DNA of 64,000 nucleotides from Streptomyces sp. NBC_00341 (GCF_041435055.1 NZ_CP108002.1:6696001-6760000), one strand, 5' to 3'. Shown: positions 8,125 to 16,125, counted from the first letter of the stretch. A program made the numbers and translations. The notes: generated by a model not told the origin, from the letters alone.

Positions 8125-8340
8125 ACGCGGCGAGGGGCGGTGGCGTATGCGCCACCGCCCCTCGGGGACTTCTGTTGATCAGCCGTCAGACGGCGCGTCC
8201 GTCATCGATGTTGAGCGACGGCGCACCGACCGTCTCGGGCGCGCCCCCGGGGCCGGTGCCCAGGACGGCACCCGTGCTCTTCTTGGCACGCCGGAGCCGC
8301 CGCTCCAGCCAGCTCGCGAACGAGGTGAGGCTGAAGTTCA
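8125..8340 (-). pseudogene. Truncated gluD 3' fragment with its terminator (left repeat)
   Basis: On the minus strand this fragment encodes NFSLTSFASWLERRLRRAKK, then STGAVLGTGPGGAPETVGAP, and ends SLNIDDGRAV and stop. It is near-identical to the end of the intact GluD except for the last ten residues, which read VVIMDSSAS there. The fragment has no start and no upstream gluD sequence. The terminator hairpin is identical in both copies. The different tail argues that the two copies come from different gluD alleles rather than a very recent duplication within this genome. Confidence 0.85.
8131..8164. terminator. Terminator hairpin, left copy
   Basis: A perfect 15-bp stem (CGAGGGGCGGTGGCG, loop TATG, complementary arm) is followed by GGGACTTCTGTT on the + strand. 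It is identical to the hairpin after gluD at 16126-16159. Here it no longer terminates a gluABCD transcript but could end transcription from the island toward the monooxygenase gene. Confidence 0.85.
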
Positions 8341-8690
8341 CCGAGGCCCCGGACGTAGAGGGGCTGGTAGACCGTCTCGTGGGTCACATGCATCTCCGGC
8401 CGGTCGGCGATGTGGATACGGCTGCTTCGCCCAGACAGCGCGCAGGGGCGGAAGGCGCTGCCACCACGAGCGGGCGGCACCACCGCGTTGATCGGTGGTG
8501 CCGCCTTGTTCCTGCCCGTCACGCCCCGGCCGTCACGCCACCGCTTGCCGGTCCGGACGTTGATGCCGATGACCTGCGCGGCCTCGGAGCGACGCATTCC
8601 TTGATCCACAAGCCGGAAGTATGCCTCCCGCTCATGGACCAGTTTCCTGGGTCCCTGCGACCTCCGGTCACCCCGGATCTCGAAGACGCG
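8341..8690 (-). pseudogene. IS30-family transposase remnant
   Basis: Read on the minus strand, the segment gives LVHEREAYFRLVDQGMRRSE, AAQVIGINVRTGKRWRDGR, then NKAAPP, RIHIADRPEMHVTHETVYQ and PLYVRG. These are recognisable pieces of IS30-type transposases (N-terminal helix-turn-helix, then the MHVTHETIYQALYV region). The part normally lying between the RIHIADR-like and the RPEMHVTHE-like motifs is missing, so there is an internal deletion. No start codon, catalytic DDE core or terminal inverted repeats were found. The 3' end fuses directly to the gluD fragment at 8340/8341. A hairpin-forming palindrome (GCGGCACCACC...GGTGGTGCCGC) lies near 8475-8505. Confidence 0.75.
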
Positions 8691-8713
8691 TCGTAACGAA
8701 CGAAGAGCGCTGA

Positions 8714-10087
8714 TCAGTCGCCGGACTTCACGGGCTCCAGTTTGATGCTGAAGTGTCGGAGGATCGGGGACTGGCCCGTAACCCGGTAGCCACGGACGGA
8801 TTCAGGATTCTTCGCGATATCCGCCAGGGTGGCGGCAACGTGGTCGTAGTGGCTGCGGGTGTAGACCCGTCGGGGGAGAGCCAGCCGTACAAGTTCGTAG
8901 GGCGCCGTCTTGACAGGGTTGCCGTGCTCGTCCTCTTCACCGAGGTACAGAGACCCCAGCTCCGCCGAGCGGATGCCTCCGCGCAGGTACAGCTCGCATA
9001 CGAGTGCGGTGCCGGGGTACTGGTGCGGGGGGATGTGCGGCAGGAGGCGTCCGGCGTTGAGGTAGAGGGCGTGCAGACCGGCGGGTTCCACGATGTCGAC
9101 GCCGGCCTCGCGGATGCGTGCGGCGAGATAGGCGGCTATGTCGGTACGCTCGGCGAGGTAGGCGGGCTCGGTCACTTCGAGGAGGCCGCGCGCCATCATC
9201 TCGAGGTCGCGTCCGGACAGACCGCCGTAGGTGGTGAATCCCTCGGTGGCGATGAGCAGACCCCCGCACCGCTCGGCGAGTTCGGGGTCCTTCAGGCCGA
9301 TGAAGCCGCCGATGTGGACGATCCCGTCCTTCTTCGCGCTCATGACGCAGCCGTCGGCGAGCCGGAAGGCTTCCTCGGCGACCTGGCGCGGGGTGCGGTC
9401 GGCGTAGCCGGGTTCGCGCTGGGTCACCAGCCAGGCGTTCTCCGCGAACCGGGCCGCGTCGAGGATCATCGGCACGTTGTGACGGCGGCACAGTTCGGCG
9501 GTGCGGTGCAGGTTGTCCATGCTGACCGGCTGGCCCCCGCCACCGTTGTTGGTGATGGTCATCAGCACGGCCGCAACGGGCGACTGGTCCGCGTTCTCCA
9601 GGGCCTGTTCGAGGGCGATCAGGTCGATGTTGCCCTTGAACGGAAAGTCGCTGTCGAGGTCCTTCGCCTCGGCGCAGGGCAGGTCGTACGCCGTGCAGCC
9701 AGTCAGTTCGACGTTGGCGCGGGTGGTGTCGAAGTGCGTGTTGGACAGCACACTCGTGCCGGGCCGCAGCAGCGAGGAGAAGAGGATGCGCTCGGCCGCG
9801 CGGCCTTGGTGGGCCGGCAGGATGTGGGGGTAGCCGGTGAGTTCGGAGACGACCTCGTGCCACCGGTAGAAGGAGCGGCTGCCGGCGTAGGACTCGTCGC
9901 CCTGCATTCCTGCGGCGAGCTGGTCCGCGGAGATGGCCCCGGTCCCGGAGTCGCTCAACAGGTCGATGGTGACTTCGTCGGCCCGCAGCTCGAAGGGGTT
10001 GTAGGCGACCCGCTTCAGCGCGGCTTCGCGCTCCTCCCTGGTGGTGAAAGCAAGAGGTTCTACGACCTTGATGCGGTAGGGCTCCAC
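8714..10087 (-). CDS. Tryptophanase / beta-eliminating lyase
   Basis: The 457-residue PLP enzyme belongs to the TnaA/tyrosine phenol-lyase family, which cleaves tryptophan (or tyrosine) to indole (or phenol), pyruvate and ammonia. Landmarks are SGTGAISADQLAAGMQGDES, the PAHQGRAAERILFSSL cofactor phosphate region, NNGGGGQPVSM, the ILDAARFAENAW segment with the PLP-binding Asp (about 210) and Arg (about 213), and MSAKKDGIVHIGGFI with the PLP lysine (about 253). Length is close to the usual ~460-470. The GTG start has a good GAAGGAA upstream. Its first 28 bp overlap the end of the prenyltransferase gene, implying translational coupling. Together the pair suggests supply and prenylation of indole. 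Tyrosine phenol-lyase activity cannot be excluded from sequence alone. Confidence 0.9.
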   Translation of the reverse strand: MEPYRIKVVEPLAFTTREEREAALKRVAYNPFELRADEVTIDLLSDSGTGAISADQLAAGMQGDESYAGSRSFYRWHEVVSELTGYPHILPAHQGRAAERILFSSLLRPGTSVLSNTHFDTTRANVELTGCTAYDLPCAEAKDLDSDFPFKGNIDLIALEQALENADQSPVAAVLMTITNNGGGGQPVSMDNLHRTAELCRRHNVPMILDAARFAENAWLVTQREPGYADRTPRQVAEEAFRLADGCVMSAKKDGIVHIGGFIGLKDPELAERCGGLLIATEGFTTYGGLSGRDLEMMARGLLEVTEPAYLAERTDIAAYLAARIREAGVDIVEPAGLHALYLNAGRLLPHIPPHQYPGTALVCELYLRGGIRSAELGSLYLGEEDEHGNPVKTAPYELVRLALPRRVYTRSHYDHVAATLADIAKNPESVRGYRVTGQSPILRHFSIKLEPVKSGD

Positions 10088-11316
10088 GTGAATTCCTTCT
10101 GTGCGGTGTGCGGGCTGACATGACCGACGGCCTGGTGCCCGATGTCCAGGACGCTCTGGGTGCTTTGCGCAGGCATCCAGGTGCCCCGCGGGTACTGCTC
10201 CTGCGGCGGCCGGACGCGGTAGGCCTCGGAACTCAGGTAGGCGGTGAGCCGGGGCGGCCGGTTGCGTTCGTACACCAGGGCCAGGTAGGCGATCAGCCCC
10301 ACGCCGTCGTCGAGGGTTCGCTCTGTGAGCGCCGCCAGACTCCGGTTCAGGACGGTGGGGTCCATACCGGCCCGGGTCAGCAGGTCTGTGGCGCGGGCGA
10401 GGGCCTCCTCGTCGTCGCGCACGTAGTCGCGACCGGGAATGTGGAGCGTGAAGCCGCTCGGGTTGCTGTCGCCTTCGGTGAATGAGTGGCAGGTGAGCAC
10501 CGGCCGCCGCACCAGTCGCAGGGTGTCGTCTCCGCCGTGCTGGGACGGCGCGAGGGAGCCCGCGGCCGCGTGGAAGAAGTAGCGGATGTCGGCCGCCGTG
10601 GCTCCGGAGGTACGGCTGAGCGCGCAGGCGTCATCGGCTGACATGTGCGGGTGTCTCACGTAGACCTTGACGCGGGGGGACGTCCAGGCGCCCAGGTCCA
10701 GAGCGAGGAACGGATAGCCGGTCCCCGGGGGCAGTTGCTCGAAGGCCTGGTCGTAGCCGAGCCGTCGCAGCGCCTCGTGCACGGTGCGGGCGGCGTTCTC
10801 CGGGCCGGAGGCGGAGGGGTTCAGGTAGACCTTGACCCCTGGGACCCCTCCGGCGCGCAGATCGAGCGCGTACCACAGGGCCAGGGGGCCCTGGGCCGCA
10901 GCGGGGAAGAACAGGTCGGCGACGGCGTCGAGTTGGTCGGTGGCGAAGCCCCAGCGGGCGCCCATTTCGCGGATGACCGCAAGCCCGGCGCGGCCGCTGT
11001 CGACCATGTCGCTGTGGGCCCACCCGGGCTCCACGAGCACTCGCAGGGCCGGGGCGGTGTCCGGAGCGCTGGCGAGGGAGAACTCGACGGGGGAGTGGTC
11101 GTCGGAGAGGAAGGTGGGCGACGCCGGTGGCAGGGACAGCGGCCGGTGGGCGGCGCCTGCGAGGGAGTCGACCAGAACCTGTCCGTACAGCTCGGTGTCC
11201 GCCTCGCTCAGGCCCACCGTGGCGGCCAGGCCCCGCAGTTGACCGAGTACGTGGTCGCCGAGCGTCGTCTCACCGGGGCTGGTTGCCGGTATGCCGGGGC
11301 CCCGGCGGGAGGTCAT
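10060..11316 (-). CDS. Aromatic (indole/tryptophan) prenyltransferase, DMATS family
   Basis: The ATG at 11316 gives 418 residues (MTSRRGPGIPATSPGETTLG), close to the ~370-420 usual for bacterial DMATS enzymes. Conserved diphosphate-binding and tyrosine-shield elements of the ABBA barrel are visible: GVKVYLNP (K162-x-Y164), SPRVKVYVR (R215-x-K217-x-Y219) and PPRLTAYLSS (R356...Y360). LRVLVEPG near residue 92 fits the first basic strand. These enzymes transfer a dimethylallyl group to an indole carbon without a DDxxD motif. Known streptomycete clusters pair such an enzyme with a tryptophanase and a flavin monooxygenase to make prenylated indole aldehydes or isatins; here the oxygenase is replaced by a nearby P450. 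The start overlaps the stop of a small ORF by ATGA. Regiochemistry and substrate are not predictable here. Confidence 0.88.
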   Translation of the reverse strand: MTSRRGPGIPATSPGETTLGDHVLGQLRGLAATVGLSEADTELYGQVLVDSLAGAAHRPLSLPPASPTFLSDDHSPVEFSLASAPDTAPALRVLVEPGWAHSDMVDSGRAGLAVIREMGARWGFATDQLDAVADLFFPAAAQGPLALWYALDLRAGGVPGVKVYLNPSASGPENAARTVHEALRRLGYDQAFEQLPPGTGYPFLALDLGAWTSPRVKVYVRHPHMSADDACALSRTSGATAADIRYFFHAAAGSLAPSQHGGDDTLRLVRRPVLTCHSFTEGDSNPSGFTLHIPGRDYVRDDEEALARATDLLTRAGMDPTVLNRSLAALTERTLDDGVGLIAYLALVYERNRPPRLTAYLSSEAYRVRPPQEQYPRGTWMPAQSTQSVLDIGHQAVGHVSPHTAQKEFTWSPTASRS

Positions 11317-11552
11317 CGTGTGCCTCGCACGTCGTGGCGCGTAACGCGTCCGGACGGTGCGGGAGTACGGGGACGTGCTCCGCCGACAAGGGAGGAGACG
11401 AGGGCCAATCCGCTGCCGGGAGCAGCGGGTATTCGGTCCTGCGGCTGGTCGGGTCCGCCGTCCCCGCACAGTTTCCGCCTGTTGGGGGTGGTGCGCTGTG
11501 AGCCCGGTCGGGCGCTCGCGGACGGGGGCGCGGAGATGCTTGCGAGGTCCAC
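11313..11552 (-). CDS. Possible small ORF (79 residues) coupled to the prenyltransferase
   Basis: A GTG at 11552 is preceded by a strong AAGGAGAGG five bases or so upstream and reads VDLASISAPPSASARPGSQR. The frame ends with TGA at 11313-11315 inside the prenyltransferase ATG (ATGA overlap). The first 40 codons have the high G/C third-position bias of real Streptomyces genes; the second half does not. The product is Pro/Arg/Ser-rich without a domain I recognise. It could be a genuine small protein, a leader peptide, or a chance frame with a good ribosome-binding site. A TTGACG element (11629-11634, minus strand) about 75 bp upstream may belong to its promoter, but no good -10 was seen. Confidence 0.38.
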   Translation of the reverse strand: MDLASISAPPSASARPGSQRTTPNRRKLCGDGGPDQPQDRIPAAPGSGLALVSSLVGGARPRTPAPSGRVTRHDVRGTR

Positions 11553-11668
11553 TGCCTCTCCTTCATCTTGTGTCACTCTAGACACTCCGCGCCGTCCTAC
11601 CCAGGAAGTTGATCTTTCATGCAGACTACGTCAACTGCCTGTGTCACATGCGTCACAGGGGGTGTGGG

Positions 11669-13015
11669 CTACTGGCTCGTCAGCCACTTCATGAAGCTGC
11701 TCCAGCGCCCCGCTTTGCCGGTGGGCTGCGGCGCCGCGGACGCGGGTGCGGCCGCGACCGGGGGTGCCTGGTAGCGGGGCACGGACGTCGGCTCCGGTGC
11801 GGCCGCGGCGCGCGGGGTGACTGAGCTGAACCGGACGGGCAGGGAGGCCAGGGCCCGGTTGAAGGGGCCGGGCCGCCAGGCGAGGCTGTCCGCGGGGACG
11901 GCGAGTTCAACGTCGGGCAGGGCGTTGAACAGCGTCTCCAGGCCCGTCAGGGCGATCAGCCTGGCCGGCTCCTTCGACGGGCAGGCGTGCGGGCCCGCGC
12001 TCCAGGCGAGGTGGCCGCGGGTGTCGGCACCGCGGTCCGCGAGCGCCGTGTTGGCCGCGCCGAAGGACACCAGCACCAGGTCACCGGCGCGCACCTTGTC
12101 GCCGGCCACTTCCGTGTCGACCACCGGGTAATGGGGCGCGTAGTTGGACATCGGCGCATTGCGCCACAGAGTGTCGTCCACAGCCTTGTCGAACTGCCCC
12201 AGGCGTGCGAACTCCTCGTTGGTCAGCATCGTGTAGAAGGCGTTGCCGATCAGGTTGCCCTCCGGCTCGCCGCCCGCACCGAGGAGCAGCACCAGCGTGT
12301 GCGCCAGTTCCTCGTCGTCCAGCTGCGCCGGATGCTGCATCAGGTAGGACGTGATGTCCTCCCCGGGCCGGGCGCGCTTGAGCGCCACCAGCTCGCTGAC
12401 CGCTCCGAGCAGGACCTGGCTGGCCGCCTCGGCGTTGACTCCGTCGAACATGCCGGAGATGCCGAACAGCACCCGGTCACCGATCTCTGCCGGGCAGCCG
12501 AACAGCTCGTTGAACACGTACAGCGGGAGCTGCTGGGCGTAGTCGCGGAGCAGGTCGGCGCTGCCGCGGGAGCTGAACTGGTTGATCAGGAACTGGGCTG
12601 CCTGGCCGACTATCCGGCTCAGCCGCTTGTTGCTGACGCGGGCGAAGGAGTCGGTGATGGCCTGCCGCAGCCGCACATGCTCGGCGCCGTCGGTGAACAT
12701 CGCGTTCGGCCGGTAGCCCAGCAGCGGCAGGACCGGGCTGTCGGGGCGGATGCGGCCCTCAGCCAGTGCACGCCAGCGGCGTGAGTCCTTGCGAAAGGTC
12801 GTCGAATCCTGCAGCAGTTCCAGAGCCGCGTTGTAATCGGTCACCAGCGTCGCCTCCACGCCAGGGGCGATGGTGACCGGAGCGGTGGGGCCGAGCTCGC
12901 GCATGTAGCGGTAGTACGCGTGCGGATTGGCAGCGAACTCCGCGCTGTCCAGGGGTATGCGCTGCCCGCTGCCGTGTGCGGGGCAGCCGGGCGGAGGTAC
13001 AGAGGGGGTTGTCAT
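11669..13015 (-). CDS. Conservon cytochrome P450, CYP157-like, without ExxR motif
   Basis: The 448-residue P450 starts at the ATG 13015, overlapping the cvnD stop by 4 bp, and is the fifth gene of the conservon (CvnE/RarE position). The heme-ligand loop is AWSAGPHACPSKEPARL with Cys345. The K-helix sequence is AVDDTLWRNAP where AVEELLR-type sequence is expected, so ExxR becomes DTLW. The I-helix reads LGAGGEPEGN, so the conserved acid/alcohol Thr is replaced. Loss of ExxR is known for the CYP157 family of Streptomyces, which is encoded in conservons. The C-terminal ~50 residues are an Ala/Pro linker ending in GRWSSFMKWLTSQ, a possible amphipathic membrane anchor. Whether it is a normal monooxygenase is uncertain. 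The usual partner, a CYP154, is absent. Confidence 0.87.
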   Translation of the reverse strand: MTTPSVPPPGCPAHGSGQRIPLDSAEFAANPHAYYRYMRELGPTAPVTIAPGVEATLVTDYNAALELLQDSTTFRKDSRRWRALAEGRIRPDSPVLPLLGYRPNAMFTDGAEHVRLRQAITDSFARVSNKRLSRIVGQAAQFLINQFSSRGSADLLRDYAQQLPLYVFNELFGCPAEIGDRVLFGISGMFDGVNAEAASQVLLGAVSELVALKRARPGEDITSYLMQHPAQLDDEELAHTLVLLLGAGGEPEGNLIGNAFYTMLTNEEFARLGQFDKAVDDTLWRNAPMSNYAPHYPVVDTEVAGDKVRAGDLVLVSFGAANTALADRGADTRGHLAWSAGPHACPSKEPARLIALTGLETLFNALPDVELAVPADSLAWRPGPFNRALASLPVRFSSVTPRAAAAPEPTSVPRYQAPPVAAAPASAAPQPTGKAGRWSSFMKWLTSQ

Positions 13016-13617
13016 GCGTGCTCCAGGTCGGCGCGCTCGTGCAGATAGCGGACCAAGGTGATCAGGGCGTCGACGGACGACTTCTCGTCGCGTGCGTCGA
13101 TGGTGACGATGGGGGTGTCGGGCAGCAGGTCGAGTGCCTCCCGGACTTCCTCCGGGGTGTGGACCGTACTGCCGTCGAAGTGATTGATGGCCACGGCGAA
13201 ATCGAGGCCGTAGCTCTCGACCAGATCCATGACGTCGAAGGAGTCGGCCAGGCGCTCGGGGTCCACGAGGACCAAGGCGCCCAGCGCTCCGCGGGCCGTG
13301 TCGTCCCACAGGCTCACGAAGCGCTGCTGTCCGGGGGAGCCGAACAGATACAGAACGATGCGCTCGCTCAGCGTCAGCCGGCCGAAGTCCAGGGCGACGG
13401 TGGTGGTCGTCTTTCCCTGAACCCCTTTGAGGTCGTCGACGCGCTCGGAGAGCGTCGTCATCCGCTCCTCGGTGGACAACGGCGTGATCTCGGAGAGTGA
13501 GCCGATCAGGGTGGTCTTGCCGACGGCGAAATGCCCGACGACCAGGATTTTCACTGCAGTCTGCTGTGCGCCGCTGGGCACGTAGGCATCCTCAGACAGA
13601 GAGAGCCTTGAGGCCAT
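13012..13617 (-). CDS. cvnD: Conservon GTP-binding protein CvnD
   Basis: The 201-residue small GTPase belongs to the MglA/Ras-like conservon family. The P-loop is VVGHFAVGKTTLIGSLSE, the switch region includes GKTTTTVALDFGRL (G2/G3 area) and LFGSPGQQRF, and the base-recognition motif is NHFD in place of NKxD, which is typical of CvnD. The ATG at 13617 overlaps cvnC by 26 bp and its stop overlaps the P450 start by 4 bp. In S. coelicolor, Cvn proteins form membrane-associated complexes compared with eukaryotic G-protein modules. CvnD is the nucleotide-switch component. Confidence 0.93.
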   Translation of the reverse strand: MASRLSLSEDAYVPSGAQQTAVKILVVGHFAVGKTTLIGSLSEITPLSTEERMTTLSERVDDLKGVQGKTTTTVALDFGRLTLSERIVLYLFGSPGQQRFVSLWDDTARGALGALVLVDPERLADSFDVMDLVESYGLDFAVAINHFDGSTVHTPEEVREALDLLPDTPIVTIDARDEKSSVDALITLVRYLHERADLEHA

Positions 13618-13987
13618 CGAGCACCTCCTTGAGCAAGGCCTTGTTGGTGGGACGGGCCGAGGGCACCGGCGCCCGGGTCACGAGATAGCCCCCCTGGGAG
13701 AGGGAATTGAGCAGCACCTTGACCACCCCGAGCGGCAGCTGGGAGTGCGCGGCGATCTCAGCGACCGAGAGGTAGCCACTGGAGCACATCTCCAGGATCT
13801 GCTGCTCCTCGGGCGAGAGCCGCTGGGGGCGCTGCTGCTCGTCGGTGGCCGTCGTAACGAGAGTGATGAGGGCGAACTCGCCCTCATCGGGCAGGTCACG
13901 GCCACGGGTGATGACGTAGGGCCGGACCAGTTCTCCGGCCTCGGACACGAACTCGGGCTCGGGCTCGGGACGGCCGGGTTCGGTCAT
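13592..13987 (-). CDS. cvnC: Conservon protein CvnC (DUF742)
   Basis: The 131-residue DUF742 protein carries the hallmark segments ELVRPYVITRGRDLPDEGEF and SPEEQQILEMCSSGYLSVAE, then IAAHSQLPLGVVKVLLNSL (a winged-helix-like core). The N-terminus is acidic and Pro-rich. It overlaps cvnB by 4 bp (ATGA) and cvnD by 26 bp. Such proteins sit between the roadblock protein and the GTPase in conservons and may link the two. Its biochemical role is not established. Confidence 0.93.
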   Translation of the reverse strand: MTEPGRPEPEPEFVSEAGELVRPYVITRGRDLPDEGEFALITLVTTATDEQQRPQRLSPEEQQILEMCSSGYLSVAEIAAHSQLPLGVVKVLLNSLSQGGYLVTRAPVPSARPTNKALLKEVLDGLKALSV

Positions 13988-14382
13988 GAGGTGACCGTGT
14001 CGCCGCGAAGGCCGGTCGACATCGCCTTGCCGAGCCGGCTGACCAGCTGCTGCATCCGGTACGTGATGTCCTGCATGTCGACCTCGGCCGACGCGGCCAC
14101 GGCAAGGTAGCTGCCGCCGCCCGCAGCGTTCAGGAACACCCAGCCCCCGTCGAACTCGATGAGGGTCTGGCGCCAGTTCGCTCCGTGCTCACCGCAGAAG
14201 AAGCTGACGGCCCGGCTGAGTGACTGCAGGCCGGAGACGGCGGCGGCCACCTTGTCGGCATCGCCTCTGTCTATCTCCGTAGTACGGGACATCTGGAGGC
14301 CGTCGGCAGAAATCAGGACCGCGTGGAGAGCATGCGGAATCTGCAGCGCGTCCTCAAGCATCCAGGACAGGTCGTCGCTCAC
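13984..14382 (-). CDS. cvnB: Conservon roadblock/LC7 protein CvnB
   Basis: The 132-residue roadblock/LC7 domain protein begins with GTG at 14382 (VSDDLSWMLEDALQIPHALH) and overlaps the end of cvnA by 4 bp. AVLISADGLQMSRTTEIDRG and AVAASAEVDMQDITYRMQQL are typical roadblock strands and helices. By analogy with MglB, it probably acts on the GTPase CvnD, as GAP or scaffold. This is inferred from family, not shown. Confidence 0.93.
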   Translation of the reverse strand: MSDDLSWMLEDALQIPHALHAVLISADGLQMSRTTEIDRGDADKVAAAVSGLQSLSRAVSFFCGEHGANWRQTLIEFDGGWVFLNAAGGGSYLAVAASAEVDMQDITYRMQQLVSRLGKAMSTGLRGDTVTS

Positions 14383-15578
14383 GGGGCATCGAATCCTTCG
14401 TGTGAATCGGCAGCGTTGTCATCTTCGGCGGCCGGTACCCCCGCACCTCGGCCGCTGAGAGTGCCACGCTGAAACGCGCCCATGGCCGCCACCCGTGCCT
14501 CTGCCGACCGGGCCGGCGGCGCTTCATCAGACCTGCGGTCGCCGTTCGGCACGAGCGCCATGCCGCGCTTGTTCCGTCGCCGGGGCAGCCCGCCCTCTGC
14601 CGCCGCAGGAGCCGGACCGCGGCTCGCGGCAGCGGCATTGACCTCTTGCGTGGAAGTGGGCGTCTTGGGCTCTGGCATCTCGGTCAACAACTCCTTCGGC
14701 ACCATCACCACAGCGCGGACGCCGCCGTAGGGAGAGGTGCTGTCGATGGCGACCGTGAACCCGAACCGCGCACACAGGGCACCGATCACCGCGAAACCGA
14801 ACGCGGGAGGGTTGCCGAGCTCCGAAACGCTCACCACGGACCCGCTGGACAGCAGAGCGGTGGCGTTCGTCCGTTCTTCCTCGCTCATGCCGACACCGGC
14901 GTCGTCGATCACGATGCAGATGCCCCGGGGCACCGTCCGCACCTCGACCTCGACCATGGTGGACGGCTCGGAATAGCTGGTCGCGTTGTCGAGCAGCTCG
15001 GCCACCGTCAGCGCGATCGGTTCGACGGCACGGCTGGTCACCGCGAAATCGACCCGTGAGGCGATTTCGATGCGCTGGTAGTGCCGGATACGGCCCTGCG
15101 CTCCGCGGATCACGTCATAGACCGATGCGGCCTCCCGCTGCCGGCCGAGCCACCCGCCGCACAGCACCGCAATGGACTGCGCACGCCGGTTGAATTGCGA
15201 GTTCATGTGGTCGATATCCAGCATGTCCCGCAACACGGCCGAGTCGCCGTACTTCTTCTGCAGCCCGGAGATGGCCCGCTGCTGCTCCGCGGCGAGGCCC
15301 TGAAGGGTCCGCATGGCCGACTTCAGTACGGTGTTTGTGGCCTCCTCCCCCTCTTCCTTGGCCCGGCGGACCACCTCGTCGTAGCCGCTGCGCAGCTCGA
15401 TGACGGTGGACTCGAAGTCGGCGGCCCTGCCCTGCGATGCGGTCAGCTCACCTTGAACGCCCTGCTTCTGACGACGTAGCGCCTTGATCTTTTTTCGCTG
15501 GCGAGTGATTACCGTGGCGGCGACAGCGACGCCGACGGCAAGCGCCCAGACTGTCGGATCCTGCCAAAAATTCGTCAT
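14379..15578 (-). CDS. cvnA: Conservon histidine-kinase-like membrane protein CvnA
   Basis: The ATG at 15578 yields 399 residues (MTNFWQDPTVWALAVGVAVA). One membrane helix lies near residues 9-23, followed by a basic stretch and a coiled coil (about 27-90). The central region IDHMNSQFNRRAQSIAVLCG is the dimerisation-like segment lacking a standard phospho-acceptor His box. The GHKL ATPase domain (about 180-300) has ELLDNATSYS (N-box), DDAGVGMS (G1) and GFAVIGALCARFG (G2-like). The Pro/Ala-rich C-terminal 90 residues are low-complexity. CvnA is the putative sensor/nucleotide-binding component upstream of CvnBCD. A longer N-terminus is open but lacks a ribosome-binding site; GAGAG lies just before the chosen ATG. 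Confidence 0.92.
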   Translation of the reverse strand: MTNFWQDPTVWALAVGVAVAATVITRQRKKIKALRRQKQGVQGELTASQGRAADFESTVIELRSGYDEVVRRAKEEGEEATNTVLKSAMRTLQGLAAEQQRAISGLQKKYGDSAVLRDMLDIDHMNSQFNRRAQSIAVLCGGWLGRQREAASVYDVIRGAQGRIRHYQRIEIASRVDFAVTSRAVEPIALTVAELLDNATSYSEPSTMVEVEVRTVPRGICIVIDDAGVGMSEEERTNATALLSSGSVVSVSELGNPPAFGFAVIGALCARFGFTVAIDSTSPYGGVRAVVMVPKELLTEMPEPKTPTSTQEVNAAAASRGPAPAAAEGGLPRRRNKRGMALVPNGDRRSDEAPPARSAEARVAAMGAFQRGTLSGRGAGVPAAEDDNAADSHEGFDAP

Positions 15579-16119
15579 GTGACTCTCTATTGAGCGGCTG
15601 GAGTCCAGCTCTCGAAATCTGTCCAAGCGGACCCTCGGCTGTGGGCAGACGTCACCGCCCGGAGAGCCCCCCTGGCTGTATCCATGCCAAGGCGAAAGCT
15701 CACGTGGCATGTGCACGCGAGCGTATCACCAGACGATCATGAGATTCTGTCAAGTCCGCCACGTCGGTGCCCCGTTAGCGAGAAACGCATGTTCATGTCA
15801 GTGAGGAAGCTGTGTCTGCGAGGTGGAGGCCCACAGTGGCGGAGCGCGTACCGTGCCGCTCAGCCGTGTGGCACCTGGGTTCTTGCAGCTCTGCGGCGCA
15901 TCTCGCCTTGTAGCGGGCTGACGAGGTGATACAGGGCAGGGCGAGTGTCATCCGACCAACAAGCTTGCCCAGGAAGCCAGATGGCCGATTCGAGAGCGGG
16001 CTACGGGCGGCGGCACGAGCTACGACTCAGGACATGTGACCGCAGCCTCACGGTTTGAGTTTTTTGCCGCCGGCAGCCTGTCCAGAACGCGGCGACGGCG
16101 GCCCGGCCCGGCACCGACG
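15579..16119. other. Intergenic region upstream of cvnA, right part of the island
   Basis: About 540 bp contain no gene I can support. The part 15717-16060 is visibly less GC-rich than its surroundings. It should contain the cvnA promoter, but no convincing -35/-10 pair was found. Just before the right repeat there is a second copy of the short sequence ACGCGGCGA (16086-16094, again at 16120-16128), which could have promoted a small deletion or recombination at the island edge. No integrase, att-like tRNA end or IS sequence was recognised. Confidence 0.5.
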
Positions 16120-16125
16120 ACGCGG

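Noticed and set aside
8202..8609. Continuous 135-codon minus-strand frame joining transposase and gluD sequence
   Set aside because: The second half is the gluD fragment read in the wrong frame, so this is a junction artefact rather than a fusion gene.
15717..16019. Possible gene in the less GC-rich stretch upstream of cvnA
   Set aside because: Frames there are short, lack ribosome-binding sites and show no protein similarity that I can recognise.
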